Origin: Natronomonas gomsonensis
GTDB lineage: Archaea > Halobacteriota > Halobacteria > Halobacteriales > Haloarculaceae
Reading direction: 5' to 3'
Length of the DNA stretch: 64,000 nucleotides
Assembly: GCF_024300825.1 (NCBI RefSeq)
Contig: NZ_CP101323.1
Coordinates: forward strand, 2,666,001 to 2,730,000
Of this stretch, positions 41,324 to 50,136 are shown piece by piece. Below the pieces are notes generated by a model that had not been told where the DNA came from, searched no databases, and saw nothing but the letters and a program-made list of their open reading frames with translations. Both the position numbers and the translations under genes were made by a program. Numbering within the stretch: the first letter of the stretch is position 1; every line of letters begins with the position of its first letter.

Positions 41324-41462
41324 CTCGGATACACACTGTCGAACCACTCCTTCGACGTTTTTCCGCTTTCATCTAGCTACCGTCAGGCCCGCTCGGCACG
41401 TCACCTCGACGGCGCGTGACGGCCCTGCTCGGCTGCTCTCACGTTTTCAGTCCGCCCGACCC

Positions 41463-41469
41463 TTTATAC
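41463..41469 (+). promoter_or_regulatory. Promoter of the MoxR/DUF58 operon
   Basis: TTTATAC lies about 64 bases upstream of the ATG at 41530, giving an expected 5' leader of about 35 nt. It is the only good TATA candidate before the five-gene cluster. Confidence 0.4.
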
Positions 41470-41529
41470 CGAAGAACGGCACAACGTATACACCGAAGCG
41501 GTCCCCGAACGCGGAAACAGGGTCTACGG

Positions 41530-43626
41530 ATGAACGACGATGCGCCGTCGCTGCAGGGTACGGACGATGCCACCAGCACCGCACAGGTCGGTCTCGTCGT
41601 CCTCGCCGCTCTCGCGCTCGTCGTCGCCGCCTTCCTCGTCCCCGTGGTCGCGCCCTCCGGCGGGGCCGGCTCGGGGGAGAGCGACTCGACGGGTGGTCCC
41701 GGAGGGGATGACTCGACCGACTCCCCCGACGGCACCTTCGATTGGTACGAACTCCTGGAGTGGTTCCTCCCGGAGAACGACGGCGAACCCACGCGTACCG
41801 AGCCGCGCTGCTCTATCGGCCTTGACCGCCAGCCGGAGCCCGGCGGCGAGGTCACGGCGAAGGTCTCCTACGAGGGCGAGTCGCTCGCCGACGCGTCCGT
41901 GTGGTTCAACGGCGAGCGCGTCGGCACCACGAACGCCAACGGCGAGGTGACCGGGACGGTCCCCTACGAGCGCGAACTCACGATTCGGGTCGACGTTCCG
42001 GGCCGTCCCGACTGCCGTGCGAGTACCGGCAGCGTCCGCCGAAGCGGTGGCCCCGTCCTGTCGTCACCTGCAACGTTCCCGGCCCTCTCGGTCGCCGCGG
42101 CGGCCCAGCAGACCGCCACGCCGAACGCGAGCGTCACCTATCCGGTCGACGGCACCGTCACGGTCGACGTTCGTGGGCGTCCCTATCCCGGCGACACGCT
42201 CACCGTCAAGTCGGCGATCGACGGACGACCGTTCCGCGGCGCCGAGGTATTCGTGGACGGCGAATCGGTCGGCGAAACCGACGACGACGGCACTGCAACC
42301 GTCGCAGTCCCCGAAGACGGCACGGAACGATTTCGTGTCCGCGTCGTCCGCGGTGACTTCGCGGGGTCCGAACGGGTTGACGTGCTCCTGTTGTCGGCAT
42401 CGCTCCGCCCGGAGAACCTCCTCGCGCTCCCGGGTACCGAGGGCGACGTACTCGCTCGGCTGGGAGACGACCCGACCGAAGCCGCCGTCTTCGTCGGCGG
42501 TGAACGCCGCGGGACGACCGGTGCCGACGGCCGACTCACCATTGACTTACCGTTGGACCCAACCACAACGATAGCAGTCGAGACGGCGGACCAGCGGGCG
42601 ACGACCAGCGTCGCGTCCCACTACGCCGTTCCGGCAGGCGCCTTCGCCCTCGTCGTCGCGCTCCTCGCGGCAGTCGCCTACCGCATCCGCGGCCGCCGCG
42701 GCGTGGCAACCGTCGCTGCCGGTGTCGCCGCCGTCGCTGCAGTCGTCGTCGCGGACGGCCTCTACGGACCGACGGGTCGATACGCCGCAATCGTTGCGGT
42801 GGTCGCCGCCGTCGTCGGAATCACTCTATACCGGTGGCGGCAGTCGATTACGAAGGGTGCCGCTACGGCTGGCGGGACGCTCCGCTGGCTGGGCGTCACC
42901 GTCGTTCGCGCGGCCACGAACGTCCGCCGCCTTCCCGGCCTGCTCCGACGCCTGTGGGCGTCGTTCGTCGAGTCGGCGTACCGCAACGCACTCCGTGTGG
43001 CCGACGACATCGGGCGCCTCGCGTCGGCCGTCGCGACGGCCGTACGGCGTGCAGCAGCACGCCTCCGGTCGCTCCCACGGTCGGCATCCGAGTTCTTCGA
43101 GCGTTTGCGTGACGGTCTCCGCTCGATGGCCGGCGGTATCCGACGGACCGTTCGGAACCCAATCGTCCTCGCCCTCGCGGTGGCGGGCGCGGGAGCGACG
43201 GTCGTTGGCTACCGCGTCGGTGGCGGCATCGGTGCGGTTCTCGGAGCGGCAGCCACGCTCGTCGTCGCCGTCGCTCTCGAACTCCGTCGCCGTGCCGCCG
43301 ACGGCTCGAACTCCGCCGACGGCCCCGCCGCCGGCGAAACTGCCCCGACCGAACCGGCCCACGTGACCGACGACGGCCGCTCGGTTCGCACGCTGTGGCG
43401 TGGCTTCGCCCGTCTCGTCGCTCCGAATCGGTGGCGTTCGAGCACTCCGGAGGAGATAGCCGCTGCCGCGGTCGAACAGGGGTTCCCCCACCGACCGGTC
43501 GCGGAACTGACGCGGCTGTTCCGGGAGGTGGAGTACGGCGACCGCCCGCTGTCGGCGGCCGTGCGCTCGCGTGCGACCGACGCCTACGAAGCCATCCGAC
43601 GACGCGACCGGGGTGAAGAGCAGTGA
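41530..43626 (+). CDS. DUF4129-domain multi-TM envelope protein
   Basis: This 698-residue membrane protein has an N-terminal TM helix (about 19-43) and an outer region with two or three Ig/carboxypeptidase-regulatory-like beta repeats. Those include DASVWFNGERVGTTNANGEV, GAEVFVDGESVGETDDDGTA and EAAVFVGGERRGTTGADGRL. TM helices follow near 360-385, 395-425 and 535-570. The C-terminal cytoplasmic DUF4129 domain includes TPEEIAAAAVEQGFPHRP and LFREVEYGDRP. In bacteria DUF4129 is fused to transglutaminases next to MoxR and DUF58; here no transglutaminase domain is visible. The next gene overlaps by GTGA. Confidence 0.8.
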   Translation: MNDDAPSLQGTDDATSTAQVGLVVLAALALVVAAFLVPVVAPSGGAGSGESDSTGGPGGDDSTDSPDGTFDWYELLEWFLPENDGEPTRTEPRCSIGLDRQPEPGGEVTAKVSYEGESLADASVWFNGERVGTTNANGEVTGTVPYERELTIRVDVPGRPDCRASTGSVRRSGGPVLSSPATFPALSVAAAAQQTATPNASVTYPVDGTVTVDVRGRPYPGDTLTVKSAIDGRPFRGAEVFVDGESVGETDDDGTATVAVPEDGTERFRVRVVRGDFAGSERVDVLLLSASLRPENLLALPGTEGDVLARLGDDPTEAAVFVGGERRGTTGADGRLTIDLPLDPTTTIAVETADQRATTSVASHYAVPAGAFALVVALLAAVAYRIRGRRGVATVAAGVAAVAAVVVADGLYGPTGRYAAIVAVVAAVVGITLYRWRQSITKGAATAGGTLRWLGVTVVRAATNVRRLPGLLRRLWASFVESAYRNALRVADDIGRLASAVATAVRRAAARLRSLPRSASEFFERLRDGLRSMAGGIRRTVRNPIVLALAVAGAGATVVGYRVGGGIGAVLGAAATLVVAVALELRRRAADGSNSADGPAAGETAPTEPAHVTDDGRSVRTLWRGFARLVAPNRWRSSTPEEIAAAAVEQGFPHRPVAELTRLFREVEYGDRPLSAAVRSRATDAYEAIRRRDRGEEQ

Positions 43627-44387
43627 GACGCCAACTCCTCGTCGCCGTCGCCGGGTTCGCCCTCGTGTTGGGCGGCGCCGCACTCGCCGTACTCGCCGAG
43701 TGGCCGAGTTCCTCGACGGTCGAAACCGGTTTGCTCGTCGCCGTCGCGCTCTTCGCACTGCTGTTGGCCGCTCTGAAAATCAGGACATCCCCCGCGGCCG
43801 CCGACAGCGGGCGGTCGTCTGCCGAGCCTTTCGCCTCGCCTCCTCCCGAAGATGTCGCAAGCGAGTATCCACTCTCGAGTGTCGCACTCGCCCGCATCCT
43901 CGACGGTGCGGGCGAGACGGCACGCCGTGAAGGAACCGTCGAGGACGGCATCGACGTCGTCCGGCCAGCGCTCCGTGATACGCTCATCGGCGCGCTCACA
44001 CAGGGTGGGAGCTCCGCCGAATCCGTCGAGGACCTGCTGGACTCGGGCGAGTGGACGGACGACCGTGTCGCTGCCAGCGTCCTCTCCGAACACGTCGACC
44101 CGCCGGACCGGTCGATTCGTACCCGCCTCGAAGCGTGGCTGTTTCCCGAGCGAGTCGTCCGACGGCGCGCCCGTCGTGCGACCGAGGCGGTCGCGGTCGC
44201 CGCCGAAGCGGCGCTGCCGACCGTCCCCGGACAGACGGCACCCCGAACCGTTCCCACCGTCAGCACGTCGCTGTCGGAACTCCAGCGCGGCGTCGACGGG
44301 CGCCTCCAGCGCGCGAGTGACCCGATGGCGATTGCCCGTGGCCCCTCGCCACCGGAGGCTTCCACCGACGAGGAGGATAGCGAATGA
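43623..44387 (+). CDS. Small membrane protein of the MoxR operon
   Basis: This 254-residue protein starts with two TM helices (about residues 5-25 and 32-50), followed by a cytoplasmic part. That part contains YPLSSVALARILDGAGETARREG and a helical RTRLEAWLFPERVVRRRARRATEAV segment. It resembles a haloarchaeal family I recall as DUF7269, found only next to DUF4129/DUF58/MoxR genes. It overlaps both neighbours by four bases (GTGA at 43623-43626, ATGA at 44384-44387), so it is translated with them. Role: probably an accessory subunit, inferred. Confidence 0.7.
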   Translation: MRRQLLVAVAGFALVLGGAALAVLAEWPSSSTVETGLLVAVALFALLLAALKIRTSPAAADSGRSSAEPFASPPPEDVASEYPLSSVALARILDGAGETARREGTVEDGIDVVRPALRDTLIGALTQGGSSAESVEDLLDSGEWTDDRVAASVLSEHVDPPDRSIRTRLEAWLFPERVVRRRARRATEAVAVAAEAALPTVPGQTAPRTVPTVSTSLSELQRGVDGRLQRASDPMAIARGPSPPEASTDEEDSE

Positions 44388-45703
44388 CTCGCCGACAGCG
44401 GCGCTGGGGTGGCGGCCTCGCAGCGAGCGTCTTCCTCGCTGCCGTCGGCGTCTTCGACGGCAACGGCGCTTTGCTCCTCGCCGCTGCAATCCCGCTTGCG
44501 TACGTCGCGGCCGACGCCATCTCGGACGTCACCGTTCCCGACGCCATCTCGATAACCAGACACGTCGACCCGACGCCGGCCCCGCCCGGCCGCCCGGTCA
44601 CCGTCTTGCTCACGGTTCGGAACGACTCCGAACGGACGGTCCCCGACCTCAGGGTCGTCGATGGAGTTCCGGCCGACCTCGCGGTCGTCGACGGGACGCC
44701 GCGAGGCGGGACCTCGTTGGCCCCCGGCGAGGACCTCACGGTCGAATACGCCGTCGCGGCACGGCGCGGCACCTACGAGTTCGAACCGGTGCAACTCCGG
44801 GCCCGCGGGTTCGGTGCGGGCACCGTCGAGACTACACGGCGTGTTTCGGACGGCGACAGGCGTCTCGTCTGCCGTCTCGACGCTGATGCCCCACCCATCG
44901 ACGAATACGGCGACGCACGGCCGGGACGACTCGAAAGCGACGCTGCCGGCGCCGGCGTCACGTTCCACTCCACGCGGGAGTACTACGCCGGCGACCCGGC
45001 CGAACGAATCAACTGGCGTCACTACGCGAAGCGGGGCGACCTCGCGACCACCAACTACGAGCGAACCGTCGCCGCGACGACGGTTCTCGTCATCGACGCC
45101 CGGATTCGAAACCGGGTCGTCGCCGGCCCCGGCCGCCCGACGGCCGTGGAGTTGGGCACCTACGCAGCGACACACGCGCTCACCGACCTCCTCAGACGCG
45201 GCCACGACGTTGGCGTCGTCGTCTTGGGTCTCGACGGCCCTGGGCCGGCGGGGCTCTACTGGCTGCCGCCGGCCGGGTCCCGACAGCAGCGCGCTCAGGC
45301 CCTCGAGTTGTTTCGGGCAGCCAACGACGCCGCAGGCCGTCCGCCGAACGAATCGGCGCAGGTCAGACGCGTCATCGAGTTGCTCCCGCCGGGTGGACAA
45401 CTCCTCACCTTCTCGCCGGTCCTCGACGACCGGGCCGTCGACGCCGTCGAGACGTGGCGAGCGGCCGACGTTCCCGTCGTCGTCCTCTCGCCCGATATCG
45501 TCCCGGAAAACACCGTCAGCGGGCAGTACGTCCAAGTCCGGCGGCGGGCCCGACTCGCCCGGTGTCAACGAGTCGGTGCCCGAACGGTCGATTGGCGCCG
45601 CGGGACGCCGCTTCCGGCCGTCTTGGCCGAGGCCTTCGCCGCCGACGCACGCCTCGCCTCGACCCGGCGACGAGGCCGCGCGACCGGGGGTGACGGCCGG
45701 TGA
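44384..45703 (+). CDS. DUF58-domain protein of the MoxR operon
   Basis: This 439-residue protein has two N-terminal TM helices, a beta-sandwich (about 70-160; APPGRPVTVLLTVRNDSERT) and the DUF58 domain with the signature HSTREYYAGDPAERINWRHYAKRG near residue 200. DUF58 proteins contain a VWA-like fold; a segment LVIDAR in the following strand is compatible with a degenerate metal-ion-dependent adhesion site. They are classical partners of MoxR ATPases. It overlaps the upstream gene by ATGA and the downstream gene by GTGA. Confidence 0.85.
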   Translation: MTRRQRRWGGGLAASVFLAAVGVFDGNGALLLAAAIPLAYVAADAISDVTVPDAISITRHVDPTPAPPGRPVTVLLTVRNDSERTVPDLRVVDGVPADLAVVDGTPRGGTSLAPGEDLTVEYAVAARRGTYEFEPVQLRARGFGAGTVETTRRVSDGDRRLVCRLDADAPPIDEYGDARPGRLESDAAGAGVTFHSTREYYAGDPAERINWRHYAKRGDLATTNYERTVAATTVLVIDARIRNRVVAGPGRPTAVELGTYAATHALTDLLRRGHDVGVVVLGLDGPGPAGLYWLPPAGSRQQRAQALELFRAANDAAGRPPNESAQVRRVIELLPPGGQLLTFSPVLDDRAVDAVETWRAADVPVVVLSPDIVPENTVSGQYVQVRRRARLARCQRVGARTVDWRRGTPLPAVLAEAFAADARLASTRRRGRATGGDGR

Positions 45704-47127
45704 CGATACCGATTCCGCTCTTGGACCGCTCGTCGGCCGTCGGCGACGAGGGCCGCCCCCGCGCAGCCAGCCTCGCTGTCGCCTCCTTCGTCGTCGCGTT
45801 GCTCGTCGTCGCGGGTGGGTTCGCTATCGGCCAACCCGACCTCCTGCTTTCGCTCGGTTCGGTGACTGGACTGGCCGGGGCCGGCCTCGCGCTGCTGGAC
45901 CGCGAGCGGTTCGTCCACCTGCTGGCCGGCCACTGTCTGTTCGTCTGGTTCGGGGCGCCGCTTTCGCTTCTCGTTGTCTTCGCGCCACTCGCCGGCCGCG
46001 TCGGCATCGCCGTCGACGGGTTCGCACTGGCGCTGTTCGGCCTCGCGATGACGTGGGGCAACGCCGGCACGCGAACGCATCTCAGCGACGGTCTCTCGGC
46101 GAGTACGCTCACTTTCGCGGCGGCGATACTGTGGCTCGTCGGGTTCGCTGCCGTCGCCGTCGGTCTCGCGATTGCAGAGCTGTCGGTCGAGGCTCTCGTC
46201 GGCCAGTCGTCCGCTGCTGGAGGGCTGGCGAGTTTGTTCGTCGTCGCCGCCTATGCGGGGGCGGGAATCGCCGTCGCGATTCGATGGCTCCCGATTCGAC
46301 AGTTGACGCCGCGCTCGCGGCGTCCGGCCGTCGAGAGGCGGGTCGCTGCTGTCCGGCGGTACGCCCTCGGAACGATTGCCGTCGCCGTGCTCTCGCTTTT
46401 GGCCATCTCCCTGATTCGGGCGTCGGGTGGATTCGAACGTCTCGAGGGGACGGTGCCCGCGGCGGGATTCAGCGCGCTGTCGTCGCCGTTCGTGGTCTGG
46501 CCCGCCGTCACCGTCGGGACGGTCGGCATCCTCGCCGGCGCCGTCGCGCTCACGCTCCGCCGACTGGCCCGCGACAGCGACCCGGCGTCGGCCGAGCGAC
46601 TCGCCGCGGTCATCGCTGGGTTCGTTCTCGCGGTGGCCACCGTCGTCGCTGCCGCCCTCGTCGCCGTCTCCCCGCTCGTCGGCGTGATGACCCTCCTCGC
46701 GGTGCTCGCCGCTCCGCTCGCGCTCGTCGTCTGCGTCGCGATACTCGTCCTCGCTATCGACATCGGCGTCCTCCCCGACCGAGCCAGCGGTGCGGCGGTG
46801 GCTGCGTTCGGACTGGTCATCTCGGCTGTCGGCTTCGCTCGTATCTCGGTGCCGTTGACGTTCGCCTGCGTCGCCGTCGCGCTGCTCGTGTGGGACCTCT
46901 CGTCGTTCGGGTTCGGCGTCACCGCCGAACTCGGTCGGATTCCCGAAACGCGGCGTCTCGAACTGGTCCACGCCGTCGTCGGTGTCGGCGTTACGGTCGC
47001 CGTCGTCGTCGCCCTCACTGCCGTCGACACGTTCCGAACGAGCGTCTTCGCCGGCGTCGGCGGGACCGTCCCCGCCGTCGTCGCCTGTCTCGGCGCGCTT
47101 GCGCTGCTCGGAACGCTCCGTGGATGA
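45700..47127 (+). CDS. Polytopic membrane protein of the MoxR operon
   Basis: This 475-residue protein consists almost wholly of membrane helices; about 13-14 can be counted. It has no signal peptide or known motif and begins with GTG (45700) that overlaps the DUF58 stop. It resembles a haloarchaeal family I recall as DUF7519 that occurs in this operon type. Transport or scaffolding of a membrane complex is possible. A gap of 39 bases separates it from moxR. Confidence 0.7.
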   Translation: MTIPIPLLDRSSAVGDEGRPRAASLAVASFVVALLVVAGGFAIGQPDLLLSLGSVTGLAGAGLALLDRERFVHLLAGHCLFVWFGAPLSLLVVFAPLAGRVGIAVDGFALALFGLAMTWGNAGTRTHLSDGLSASTLTFAAAILWLVGFAAVAVGLAIAELSVEALVGQSSAAGGLASLFVVAAYAGAGIAVAIRWLPIRQLTPRSRRPAVERRVAAVRRYALGTIAVAVLSLLAISLIRASGGFERLEGTVPAAGFSALSSPFVVWPAVTVGTVGILAGAVALTLRRLARDSDPASAERLAAVIAGFVLAVATVVAAALVAVSPLVGVMTLLAVLAAPLALVVCVAILVLAIDIGVLPDRASGAAVAAFGLVISAVGFARISVPLTFACVAVALLVWDLSSFGFGVTAELGRIPETRRLELVHAVVGVGVTVAVVVALTAVDTFRTSVFAGVGGTVPAVVACLGALALLGTLRG

Positions 47128-47166
47128 GGGCCGGACATTCTTGTAGCCACCCGCCGAACGACGGCC

Positions 47167-48288
47167 ATGAACGAACCGGACGAAACCGTCGACGACCCCG
47201 AGGAGACGGTGCAGTCCGTCGTCGAACGCATCGAATCCGTGGCCGTCATCGACCGGCGCGTCCTCCGGAGCATCCTCTCGGCGGTCGTCGCCCGCGGCCA
47301 CGTCCTCATCGAGGACGTTCCCGGAACGGGCAAGACCGTCACCGCCCGCGTTCTCGCCGAAGCGCTCGGCCTCGATTTCAACCGCATCCAGTTCACGCCG
47401 GACCTCCTGCCGGCCGACATCACCGGCTCGACGGTGTACGACGAACACGAGGGCACCTTCGAGTTCGCCGAGGGTCCGGTGTTCACTAACGTCGTGTTGG
47501 CCGACGAAATCAACCGCGCGCCGCCGAAGACACAGGCCGCCCTCCTCGAAGCGATGGAGGAACGACAGGTCAGCGTCGACGGAACGACCTACCCCCTCCC
47601 GGAGCCGTTTCTCGTCATCGCGACCCAGAACCCCGTCGAACAGGAGGGAACGTTCCGTCTCCCGGAGGCCCAACGCGACCGCTTCAGCGTCAAGACCTCA
47701 TTCGGATACCCCGACGTCGACGGCGAGATGGGGCTGTTGGCCCGCCGTGACGACCGCCGGGAACTCTCTCCTTCCGTCGAAGCAGTCGTCTCCCCCGAGA
47801 CGGTTCGGGCCTTGCAGTCGCTGGCCGAGGATGTCCACGTCGACCCGAAGATTCGCCGATACATAATCGACCTCGCGCGGGCCACCCGGGCGGACGACCG
47901 AACCGAAATCGGCGTCTCGCCCCGTGGCGTCCAGCGAATCTTCGAAATCGCACGCGCCAGCGCGGTCATCGACGGTCGTGAGTACGCTACACCGAGCGAC
48001 GTCAAGGGCCTCGCAGAAGCGACGATGGCCCACCGCCTCCTGTTGACGACCGAGGCCACCGTCGAGGGAATCGACGAGCGCGCCGTCGTCCGGTCGGCGC
48101 TCGAAGATGTCGACATCCCCGCGGTGTCACCGGACGCCAACGACCCGACGGCGGAGAGCGACCGGGAATCGACGGACCCGGACATCGAATCCGAAGCCGA
48201 CGACTCGGCTTCCGAGGCGTTCGAGTTCGAATCGGACGCGACCCCGAACGCGGCCGGTGACGGACGCGACTCCGATTCGTCGTCCTGA
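47167..48288 (+). CDS. MoxR-family AAA+ ATPase
   Basis: This 373-residue ATPase has Walker A VPGTGKTV (51-58), Walker B VVLADEIN (109-116), sensor 1 in IATQNPVEQEGT and arginine-finger region LPEAQRDRF. A C-terminal lid domain with SPRGVQRIFEIARASAVIDG follows, then a 55-residue acidic Ser/Asp tail that is an unusual addition. MoxR ATPases act as chaperones that insert metals or remodel partners, here presumably the DUF58 and DUF4129 proteins encoded upstream. It is the last gene of the cluster and is convergent with a membrane regulator, 16 bases from its stop. Confidence 0.93.
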   Translation: MNEPDETVDDPEETVQSVVERIESVAVIDRRVLRSILSAVVARGHVLIEDVPGTGKTVTARVLAEALGLDFNRIQFTPDLLPADITGSTVYDEHEGTFEFAEGPVFTNVVLADEINRAPPKTQAALLEAMEERQVSVDGTTYPLPEPFLVIATQNPVEQEGTFRLPEAQRDRFSVKTSFGYPDVDGEMGLLARRDDRRELSPSVEAVVSPETVRALQSLAEDVHVDPKIRRYIIDLARATRADDRTEIGVSPRGVQRIFEIARASAVIDGREYATPSDVKGLAEATMAHRLLLTTEATVEGIDERAVVRSALEDVDIPAVSPDANDPTAESDRESTDPDIESEADDSASEAFEFESDATPNAAGDGRDSDSSS

Positions 48289-48304
48289 AACGCGAACACA
48301 GAAT

Positions 48305-49885
48305 TCAGTCCGCGCCGCCAGCGATGGCACCGCCGGGTTCGCCCGGTTTGGGAACCGTCTCGGGTTCGAGCGCCGTCCGGGCCTCCGCGGAGAGTTTGTT
48401 CATCACCGCACGTCCCTCCCGTTCGCGGGTGATGATGCCGTCCTCTTCGAGTCGCTGAAGGTGGTGGGTAATCGTACTCGGGTCCCGACCGAGTTCCCCC
48501 GCGAGGTCGCTGACCGACGCCGACCCGAGGCGCGCGATAGCGTCGATGATGCTCGCCGTCGAATCGTCGTTGAGCGCCGCGGCCAGTTCGATTCCCTCGG
48601 CGTACGCCGGGTAGAATCGACGCTTTCCACGGAGTTTCGCCCCGGAAACGAGGTCTTCGCGCTCGAGAACCCGCACGTGGTGTCGCGTCGTCGACAGCGG
48701 GAGGTCGGCTTCCTCGGAGACCTCCGAGAGGTACGACCCCGGCGCCTCGTTGACGATTTCGTAGACGCGCTCGCGGGCCTCGTGTTCCAGCGGGTCGGAA
48801 TCGTCGTAGCGGCTGTATCGGAGGGGGAAGAAGAACGGCCGGAGTTTCTCGACCAGCGAGGTAAGGGTGAACCGGGGCATCGCCGCGAAAGCGCCCATCG
48901 CCGACGCGCCGACGCCGGCGCTGCCGGAGAGGAACGCGCTCCCACGGAAGGCGGCGACCGCTGCGACGGCACCGAGGCCGACCGCGGCACCGCCTGCGGG
49001 GGCGGTGGGGAGGGGTTGTCCGCCGGTACCACCGGCGCCGCCGGCACTCATCGCTGCACCGGCCGGGGCGTCGTCCCCGTCGTCGAGGACGATTTCGTCG
49101 AACTCGTTATCGGAGTCCGATGCCGCCGATGTACCGACGGCGCCGACCAGCACCTCGTCGCTTCCGGAGGTCAGTGTCCCACCGACGGTCGTCAACGTGG
49201 CCGTGGTGGTCGTTGCTGTTGTTTCGACGGTTTCGTCGGATTCGATTCCGGTGCCGGCCTCCAGCGTCTCGACGGCCAGCTCCGAACCACTTCTCGTCTC
49301 GACGTAGAGTCCCTCGAAGCGGTGCTCGTCGAGCGATTCGGCGTTCTCGAGGTCGCCGATGTAATCGAGTACTTCTGTCCGCCAGTCGATGTCGTCCGTC
49401 GAGTCTTCGGCCGTGTCGCCGGCCTCATCCGTCGCGTTCTCGACCGTGTCGTTGATTCCACCGGCCGTGTCGTTGACACGGTTTCGCACGCCTGTACTCG
49501 AGTTGTTGTCGCCTTCTCGGTCGCCAGAGGTGGTATCATCGGTCGAGCCGTCCGTCGTGTCAGCCGTCGACTCGTCCGAACTCGATGCGCCGTCGGAATC
49601 GTCACTCGCGTCGTCGTCCGTACTATCGCTCGTGCTGTCGCCCGAATCGCCGTCGGTATCGTCGCTCGTGTCGCCGTCGGTATCCGCTTCACCGTCGTTC
49701 GTATCGTCGTTCGTGTCGTCCGAAGTGCTGTCTCCATCCTCGCTGTCGCCGGAGCCGAACGTGCCGTTCAGTCCGTCTTCGAAGGTCGACGTACTCGCAG
49801 CCGCGACGGGCGCTCCCACCGCCGAGCAAACGACGAGCAGCGCCGCCAGCACAGCGAGGAGTCGACGCATGTGAGTATTTGACAT
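48305..49885 (-). CDS. Membrane-tethered winged-helix protein with Asp/Ser/Thr-rich outer domain
   Basis: This 526-residue protein begins with a signal-like helix (about 6-30). A long low-complexity Asp/Ser/Thr segment (about 45-165; many TSDDTNDD-type repeats) and a small folded part (about 165-245) follow. Then come two hydrophobic segments (about 290-310 and 320-345) and, at the C-terminal end, two winged helices (about 375-440 and 445-505) with TTRHHVRVLEREDL and STITHHLQRLEEDGIITRE. The predicted topology is an outer sensor and cytoplasmic DNA binding. It is convergent with the MoxR operon. The target is unknown. A second ATG at 49870 is a possible start. The low-complexity part could be an O-glycosylated stalk, which is inference. 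Confidence 0.75.
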   Translation of the reverse strand: MSNTHMRRLLAVLAALLVVCSAVGAPVAAASTSTFEDGLNGTFGSGDSEDGDSTSDDTNDDTNDGEADTDGDTSDDTDGDSGDSTSDSTDDDASDDSDGASSSDESTADTTDGSTDDTTSGDREGDNNSSTGVRNRVNDTAGGINDTVENATDEAGDTAEDSTDDIDWRTEVLDYIGDLENAESLDEHRFEGLYVETRSGSELAVETLEAGTGIESDETVETTATTTTATLTTVGGTLTSGSDEVLVGAVGTSAASDSDNEFDEIVLDDGDDAPAGAAMSAGGAGGTGGQPLPTAPAGGAAVGLGAVAAVAAFRGSAFLSGSAGVGASAMGAFAAMPRFTLTSLVEKLRPFFFPLRYSRYDDSDPLEHEARERVYEIVNEAPGSYLSEVSEEADLPLSTTRHHVRVLEREDLVSGAKLRGKRRFYPAYAEGIELAAALNDDSTASIIDAIARLGSASVSDLAGELGRDPSTITHHLQRLEEDGIITREREGRAVMNKLSAEARTALEPETVPKPGEPGGAIAGGAD

Positions 49886-50136
49886 GGTTGGGGCTCCGAA
49901 ACCAAGTTAGCGAACGTATCGACTGTCTATTTAAATCGATTGTGCTGGTGATGTATGGGTGTATAAGTGAGGTGTCGACCCAGAACCGCAAGAGTGCGGG
50001 CCGAATACGAACGCGGACCTGGAATTGTCTTTTGTTTCTAAACACCTATATAAATACACTAGCCAAAGCGTCCAAAAGTGACAATATTTGCACCGGCGTT
50101 GTTCGTGAATATCCAACCCCGTTCCGCCCGCCCCGG
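49886..50136. other. A/T-rich spacer with unused TATA-like sequences
   Basis: This 251-base spacer is much poorer in G+C than its neighbours. It contains TATTTAAAT (49929-49937), a likely promoter for the membrane regulator on the minus strand, and CTATATAAATAC (50047-50058), a near-ideal TATA motif whose transcript is not explained by any listed gene. The spacer holds a short hairpin CCGCA-CTCT-TGCGG on the minus strand (49987-50000). No ORF is accepted. A 61-residue minus-strand frame here has unusual Cys/His/Tyr composition and is probably chance. Confidence 0.5.

Noticed and set aside
42896-47673. Very long antisense frames across the DUF58/MoxR operon
   Set aside because: The plus-strand genes have four-base overlaps and recognisable domains. 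The antisense products are Arg-rich low-complexity sequences, as expected from G+C-rich shadow frames.
49931-50116. A 61-residue minus-strand ORF with Cys, His and Tyr
   Set aside because: It spans two TATA-like sequences and A/T-rich spacer, has an atypical composition for a halophile protein and no protein-like pattern.
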